In this document: positions 59,589 through 64,000 of the stretch, piece by piece
Layout: each line of letters opens with the position of its first letter
Numbering within the stretch: the stretch's first letter is position 1
Assembly: GCF_014699075.1 (NCBI RefSeq)
Contig: NZ_JACXAB010000009.1
Span: 1 to 64,000, forward strand
Length of the DNA: 64,000 nt
Direction of reading: 5' to 3'
Origin: Microvirga sp.
GTDB lineage: Bacteria; Pseudomonadota; Alphaproteobacteria; Rhizobiales; Beijerinckiaceae
The notes under the pieces: model-generated
Told to the model about the DNA's origin: nothing
Seen by the model: the letters and a program-made list of their open reading frames with translations, nothing else
Database searches by the model: none
Program-made: the position numbers and the translations under genes

Positions 59589-59765
59589 CCATAAATAAAG
59601 TAAGGACGGGGTACCCCTTCCTCCTTCGATAGTGGGGGCATATTCCTAGTTGTCAACGCGATTCAAAACTGTTGATAAGACTGAGGATAACTCGGACAGC
59701 GCCGGAGTCGCCCGCACAAAGGCCGCAATGATCCCCCGCATTTTCCAGCGAGGGATCACGCCCGT

Positions 59766-60200
59766 TTACGCTGCGGACAAGACCTTGAGCGACCCTGGCT
59801 CAGCCCCGTCCGCGAAGGGAAATCCCTCGTCGGCCCAGCCCGTCATTCCGCCGAGCATCAACTTCACCGGGCGTCCGAGCTGCGCCAGACGCAGCGCGGC
59901 CTTGTCGGCGCCGTTGCAATGAGGGCCCGCGCAATAGACCACGAACAGCGTCGAGTCGGGCCAGGCGGACATACGCTCCGGCGTGATCTCCCGATGCGGA
60001 AGGTTGAGGGCGCCCGGCACATGGCTGCGGGCATAGGCCTTGGGCCCGCGCACGTCGAGGAGAACGAAGTCGGCTTGGCCGCTCACGAACGCGTCATGCA
60101 CATCGGAGCAGTCGGTCTCCAGTGAAAGTCGGGCGGCGAAATGCGCCTGTGCGATGCCGGGTGCGGCAGCGGGAATGGCCGCAACGGAACTGGCTGGCAT
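59766..60200 (-). CDS. rhodanese-like domain protein
   Basis: 144 residues from MPASSVAAIPAAAPGIAQAH. One rhodanese domain: DFVLLDVRGPKAYARSHVPG, ALNLPHREITPERMSAWPDS and the active-site loop VVYCAGPHCNGADKAALRLA with catalytic Cys near residue 97, ending LMLGGMTGWADEGFPFADG. It would transfer sulphane sulphur to an acceptor or act as a thiol sensor. It is divergent to the FtrA-like regulator with 88 bp between them; this pair occurs together often, so the regulator may control it. Confidence 0.93.
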   Translation of the reverse strand: MPASSVAAIPAAAPGIAQAHFAARLSLETDCSDVHDAFVSGQADFVLLDVRGPKAYARSHVPGALNLPHREITPERMSAWPDSTLFVVYCAGPHCNGADKAALRLAQLGRPVKLMLGGMTGWADEGFPFADGAEPGSLKVLSAA

Positions 60201-60288
60201 GAGATCCTCCTTGTGGAAAAGCCATGGCCAGAGTTCCGCACAGGCGTCATGGTGAAAAGTGGCGCTCCCGCCAACAGACGTAAACATC

Positions 60289-61284
60289 ATGCCAAACCGC
60301 CTCGTCGTCGCCCTCGCCTATGATCGCCTGAGCACCTTCGAGTTCGGCATTGCGGTCGAGATCTTTGGATTGCCCCGTCCGGAGATGGGACCGGACTGGT
60401 ACCGCTTCGCCGTCTGCGCCATCGAGCCCGGTCCTTTGCGCGCCATCGGCGGCTTCCAGATCATGGCCGATGGCGGCCTTGAGCTTCTGGAGCAGGCGGA
60501 CACCATCGTGATTCCCGGCTGGCGTGGAGCCTCCGGCGAGCTGGTTCCGGCAGCGCTCGTGGAGGCTTTGAGGCGGGCGCACGCGCGCGGTGCACGGCTG
60601 ATGTCGATCTGCTCCGGCGTCTTTGCGCTGGCAGCCACCGGTCTCCTGTCGGGTCGTCGCGCGACGACCCACTGGCATTATGTGGAACAGCTCTCGGCGG
60701 CCTATCCCGAGATCAAGGTTGAGCCGGACGTTCTCTACGTGGATGAAGGCCGGCTGCTCACATCCGCCGGCAGCGCTGCCGGGATCGATCTATGCCTGCA
60801 TGTGGTGCGCAATGATTTCGGCCCCGAGATCGCCAACCGGCTCGCCCGCCGCCTCGTGGTGCCGCCGCATCGCGAAGGCGGCCAGGCGCAGTTTATCGAG
60901 CGCCCCGTTCCGCCGGCACGGGAAGGGGCAAGATTCGCTCCCCTGTTCGACCGCATGCGGCAGCGGCTCGGCGAAGAGCAGCCCATCGACAGGCTGGCCG
61001 CGGAGGCAGGCATGAGCCCGCGAACGTTCCTGCGCCGTTTCAAGGCCGCAACGGGCCTGCCGCCGGGCGAATGGTTGCTGGGGGAGCGTCTGATCCGCGC
61101 TCGCGAATTGCTGGAGACGACCGGAAACTCGATCGAGGATATTGCCGGCGCCACCGGCTTCGGCTCCGCGGCAACGCTGCGCCACCACTTCCGGTCGCGG
61201 CTCGGCGCCAGTCCGGCGGCGTATCGAAGGCGCTTCGCACAGGAGGCGAAGATCACCCACACTCTCGGCAGAGCTCCGGAATGA
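60289..61284 (+). CDS. ftrA: FtrA-like AraC-family transcriptional regulator
   Basis: 331 residues from MPNRLVVALAYDRLSTFEFG. The N-terminal part is a DJ-1/PfpI-like (GATase1) domain, with LEQADTIVIPGWRGASGE and the nucleophile-position Cys in MSICSGVFALAATGLLSGRR (near 107) and ATTHWHYVEQLSAAYPEIKV. The C-terminal 100 residues are the AraC double helix-turn-helix: LAAEAGMSPRTFLRRFKAAT and ELLETTGNSIEDIAGATGFG, then RHHFRSRLGASPAAYRRRF. It probably activates neighbouring genes. I start at MPNRL; ten more codons are open upstream. Confidence 0.92.
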   Translation: MPNRLVVALAYDRLSTFEFGIAVEIFGLPRPEMGPDWYRFAVCAIEPGPLRAIGGFQIMADGGLELLEQADTIVIPGWRGASGELVPAALVEALRRAHARGARLMSICSGVFALAATGLLSGRRATTHWHYVEQLSAAYPEIKVEPDVLYVDEGRLLTSAGSAAGIDLCLHVVRNDFGPEIANRLARRLVVPPHREGGQAQFIERPVPPAREGARFAPLFDRMRQRLGEEQPIDRLAAEAGMSPRTFLRRFKAATGLPPGEWLLGERLIRARELLETTGNSIEDIAGATGFGSAATLRHHFRSRLGASPAAYRRRFAQEAKITHTLGRAPE

Positions 61285-61307
61285 AAAAAGCCGCCCCAGG
61301 GGGCGGC
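61284..61307 (-). terminator. intrinsic terminator of mucR
   Basis: Minus strand GCCGCCC / GGGCGGC stem with a 4-base loop followed by TTTTTTC. The T-run touches the ftrA stop codon, so it ends the mucR transcript and can also shield ftrA. Confidence 0.82.
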
Positions 61308-61330
61308 TGATTTCAACGAATGATTGTCGC

Positions 61331-61765
61331 TCAGCTGGCGCTGCGCGAGGAGCGGCGCTTCCGGCGCTGCTGGCCGAGGCCCATTTCCTTGGCGAGCTCG
61401 GAGCGGGCCTTCGCGTAGTTGGGAGCCACCATCGGGTAATCGACGGGTAGGCCCCACTTCTCGCGGTATTGCTCGGGGGTCATATTGTACTGCGTGCGCA
61501 GATGGCGCTTCAGCGACTTGAACTTCTTTCCGTCCTCAAGGCAGACGATGTAATCCGGGGTCACGGACTTCTTCACCGGGATCGCCGGCTTGGGCGCCTC
61601 GACCGGGATCTCCACCGTGCCGCCCCCGACACGAAGAAGAGCCGTATGGACCTCATTGATCAGAGTCGGAAGATCGGATGTAGGAACAGAATTATTGCTG
61701 ACATAGGCAGAAACGATGTCGGCAGCCAGCTCAATGTAGTTCGAAGCAGCGATGTTGTCGCTCAT
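61331..61765 (-). CDS. mucR: MucR family transcriptional regulator (Ros-type)
   Basis: 144 residues from [20 protein letters not shown]. The C-terminal zinc-finger-like region reads [20 protein letters not shown], then [20 protein letters not shown] and [20 protein letters not shown], with a basic tail. MucR controls exopolysaccharide, motility and many accessory genes by binding AT-rich DNA, and it could silence foreign DNA. The ligand set here is Cys, Asp, His, and Gln-Tyr where Ros has His-His, so the fourth ligand looks changed. The upstream 420 bp are AT-rich, fitting autoregulation. Confidence 0.93.
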   Translation of the reverse strand: MSDNIAASNYIELAADIVSAYVSNNSVPTSDLPTLINEVHTALLRVGGGTVEIPVEAPKPAIPVKKSVTPDYIVCLEDGKKFKSLKRHLRTQYNMTPEQYREKWGLPVDYPMVAPNYAKARSELAKEMGLGQQRRKRRSSRSAS

Positions 61766-62187
61766 TTTGATTTTCTTCCTTTCCGGCTCTTTAGAACAGC
61801 TCAAAAAAGCTTTTCAACCTATCTTTGAGCATTCTCGTCTGAAGCAATGCTTGCTTGTTCCTAGAACCGCACCGTACTTGCACAGAAATCGTGCTTGCTC
61901 GTCCAAGTATGGCAAATTCAGCCTCAATGCAAGATGTTCAAAAGGAAAACTTTGGAAAACTTCGTATCATCTTGCACTGTGCAATAAACCCTGGAGCAAA
62001 AGTTAATGCCTCGGTCCATAGGTTAGGCTCGCGATCATGTGAATTTCATGCTTTGGAGCCGAAGAAGTAATTAAGAAGGGACTTCATTAGAACATTAGGG
62101 CGCCCACCACGCCCGATTTGGACCCTGCGTGGGAAATCAGAGTTATCTGTGCATAATCCCTGCCCGATATCCCCACCGGAAGATTTC
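61766..62187. other. AT-rich intergenic region upstream of mucR and the S9 peptidase
   Basis: 422 bp of low GC content between divergent genes. A plus-strand frame at 61855-62070 has no family features. It probably contains the mucR promoter and autoregulatory sites. No repeat of the GTA-region families is present. Confidence 0.5.
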
Positions 62188-64000
62188 ATGAAACCCGAGC
62201 GCCTCCCCTTCCATCCCTTGCCTGCTGCGCCGTCGATTTCCGCAAAACCGCATGTCTTCGAGATGCATGGGGCCGAGGTCCGGGACGATTATGCCTGGCT
62301 GAAGGCGGAGAACTGGAAGGAGGTTCTCAAGGATCCATCCGTCCTCGATCCGGAAATCCGGGCCTGCCTGGAACAGGAGAATGCCTACGCGGCAGCAGCC
62401 TTCGCCGGCACGGAAGAGTTCCAGGCCCGCCTCGTGGCCGAGATGCGCGGACGTATCAAGGAGGACGATTCCTCGGTCCCCGAGCCTGACGGTCCTTATG
62501 CCTATTTCACCCGCTACCGGGAGGGCGGACAGCACCCGCTGGTCTGCCGCCAGCCCCGCGACGGTGGGCCTGAGGCCATCATGCTGGACGGCGACAGGGA
62601 GGCCGAGGGCCATCCCTTCTTCGATCTAGGCGGAGCGGATCACTCACCCGATCACCGGCTCCTGGCCTGGGGGGCCGACATCAAGGGCTCGGAATACTTC
62701 ACGCTTCGCGTCCGTGACCTCGAGAGCGGCGGCGACCTGCCCGACGCGGTTCCCCAAACCTCCGGCGGCGCCGTGTGGCTCAACGATTCGTCGAGCTTCT
62801 ATTACGTCGAACTCGACGAGAACCACCGTCCGGTCCGGGTCAAACTTCATCGCCTCGGCACCGGCCCTGATCAGGATCAGGTCGTCTATGAGGAGAAGGA
62901 TCCCGGCTTCTTCGTGAAGCTCGGCACCACCCAGTCGGACGCATTCGTGCTCATCGAGGCGAGCGACCACGAAACCTCGGAGGTCTGGCTCCTCGACCGG
63001 GCCGATCCCTCGGCCGCACCGCGGGTCGTCGAGCCGCGCACGCCGCAGCTGAAATACGACGTGGAGCACCACGGGGACGATCTCATCATCCTGACCAATG
63101 CGGACGGGTCGGAGGACTTCAAGATCGTCAAGGCTCCCGTTGCAACACCGGGGCGCGAGCACTGGCGCGATATGGTGCCCTACCGCCCGGGGACGATGAT
63201 CCTCTCCCACGTGGCGCTCGCCCGTTATCTCGTGCGCCTTGAGCGGGAAGACGCGAATCCCCGCATCGTGCTGCGGGAGTTCGCAACAGGAGCTGAGGAA
63301 AGCGTCGCCTTCGACGAGGAGGCTTACTCGCTGGGCTTCTCGGCGGGCTACGAGTTCGACACAGACGTGATCCGCTATCACTACTCGTCGATGACGACGC
63401 CGAGCGAGGTGACCGACTACAACCTGCGCACCGGGGAGCGCACCTTACGCAAGCGCCAGGAGGTGCCGAGCGGGCATAACCCTGCCGATTATGTGACCCG
63501 CCGCTTGTTTGCGACTGCTCCCGACGGAGAGCAGGTGCCGGTCTCCATTGTTCATCGGCGCGAGGTCGCTCTCGACGGATCCGCACCCTGCCTGCTCTAT
63601 GGCTATGGCTCCTACGGCATGTCCATGCCGGCGGGCTTTCGCACCGGGATCCTGTCTCTCGTCGACCGGGGCTTCGTGTACGCCATCGCGCATATCCGCG
63701 GCGGGACGGAAAAGGGCTGGCGCTGGTACATGGACGGCAAGCGCGAGAAGAAGCCCAACACGTTCACCGATTTCATCGCCTGCGGCGAGGCCCTGGTCGA
63801 AGCGGGCTACACCTCCCGCGGCCGCGTCGTCGCCCATGGCGGCAGTGCCGGCGGCATGCTCATGGGTGCGGTGGCCAATCTGGCGCCGGACCTCTTTGCC
63901 GGGATCATCGCCGAGGTGCCCTTCGTCGACGTGCTCAACACCATGCTCGACAGCGAATTGCCCCTCACCCCGCCGGAATGGCCCGAGTGGGGCAACCCGG
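62188..64000 (+). CDS. ptrB: S9 family peptidase, oligopeptidase B (cut by window end)
   Basis: At least 604 residues; the C-terminus is beyond the window. Start MKPERLPFHPLPAAPSISAK. The N-terminal beta-propeller covers about residues 70-420 (DDSSVPEPDGPYAYFTRYRE, FFDLGGADHSPDHRLLAWGA, YYVELDENHRPVRVKLHRLG). The alpha/beta-hydrolase domain begins near 430 with SAPCLLYGYGSYGMSMPAGF, AIAHIRGGTEKGWRWYMDGK and the nucleophile Ser in HGGSAGGMLMGA (near residue 553). Oligopeptidase B cuts after Arg/Lys in short peptides in the cytoplasm. The catalytic Asp and His are not in the window. Confidence 0.93.
   Translation, partial: MKPERLPFHPLPAAPSISAKPHVFEMHGAEVRDDYAWLKAENWKEVLKDPSVLDPEIRACLEQENAYAAAAFAGTEEFQARLVAEMRGRIKEDDSSVPEPDGPYAYFTRYREGGQHPLVCRQPRDGGPEAIMLDGDREAEGHPFFDLGGADHSPDHRLLAWGADIKGSEYFTLRVRDLESGGDLPDAVPQTSGGAVWLNDSSSFYYVELDENHRPVRVKLHRLGTGPDQDQVVYEEKDPGFFVKLGTTQSDAFVLIEASDHETSEVWLLDRADPSAAPRVVEPRTPQLKYDVEHHGDDLIILTNADGSEDFKIVKAPVATPGREHWRDMVPYRPGTMILSHVALARYLVRLEREDANPRIVLREFATGAEESVAFDEEAYSLGFSAGYEFDTDVIRYHYSSMTTPSEVTDYNLRTGERTLRKRQEVPSGHNPADYVTRRLFATAPDGEQVPVSIVHRREVALDGSAPCLLYGYGSYGMSMPAGFRTGILSLVDRGFVYAIAHIRGGTEKGWRWYMDGKREKKPNTFTDFIACGEALVEAGYTSRGRVVAHGGSAGGMLMGAVANLAPDLFAGIIAEVPFVDVLNTMLDSELPLTPPEWPEWGNP

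Noticed and set aside
61855-62070. 71-codon plus-strand frame upstream of the S9 peptidase
   Set aside because: Lies in AT-rich promoter DNA of mucR; the sequence has no recognisable motif.

Overview
The window is GC-rich chromosomal DNA of an alphaproteobacterium, most likely Hyphomicrobiales (Rhizobiales) of the Methylobacteriaceae/Microvirga type. This rests on gene content (RcGTA-like gene transfer agent cluster, MucR, HWE-family kinase, DUF2336, DUF1491, DUF6456, TakP-type binding protein) and on gene order: two-component pair, ccmIEFH, degP, second two-component pair, glnE, which I recall from rhizobia. No database search was possible; family names come from visible motifs and recall.

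Layout. 1-700: possible transposase tail and a Gly/Ser-rich hypothetical gene. 0.9-14.8 kb, minus strand: FeuPQ-like two-component system, ccmI-ccmE-ccmF-ccmH for cytochrome c maturation, a small secreted protein, DegP/HtrA protease, an OmpR-type regulator and kinase behind an intrinsic terminator, and glnE. 14.9-36.4 kb, minus strand: a complete but decaying gene transfer agent (GTA) cluster. Reading from 36.3 kb down: gp1 small terminase, gp2 large terminase, gp3 portal, two small proteins, gp4 prohead protease (frameshift), gp5 capsid (in-frame TAG), gp6-gp9 head-tail and tail proteins, gp10 and gp10.1, gp11 tape measure (in-frame TAG), gp12, gp13, gp14 (probable lost stop), gp15 (large internal deletion), a DUF2793 protein, a GH108 muramidase and a holin-like protein.

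Seven plus-strand genes lie inside the GTA cluster: two trypsin-like proteases, a GIY-YIG protein, a YdcH-like protein and three tandem paralogous small lipoprotein genes (the first without a start codon, the third with a stop). About 20 palindromic repeat units of several families also lie there, some nested; one is split by a 190-bp MITE-like element with terminal inverted repeats and a 5-bp target duplication. A LexA-box-like site and an intrinsic terminator precede gp1.

36.8-45 kb: a repeat-rich RTX/cadherin-like gene broken by two in-frame TAG codons, an endonuclease/exonuclease/phosphatase protein, two small genes each behind a sequence resembling an EcfG general-stress promoter, an HWE histidine kinase, an orphan TakP-like TRAP binding protein and a DUF2939 protein. 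45-50 kb: AI-2E family permease and an unexplained three-gene operon (coiled coil, DUF6384 membrane protein, coiled coil with glycine-rich tail). 50-64 kb: mostly housekeeping (YcgN-like, PBP1A, DUF1214/DUF1254 pair, GNAT, DUF2336, DUF1491, peptidoglycan-binding protein, SufE, DUF6456, rhodanese, FtrA-like regulator, MucR, and an oligopeptidase B running off the right edge).

The strongest unusual signals are the GTA island, which looks like a fossil used as a landing site for repeats and cargo genes, the recurrent in-frame TAG codons, and the 46.3-49.9 kb operon. I saw no rRNA, tRNA or CRISPR array.
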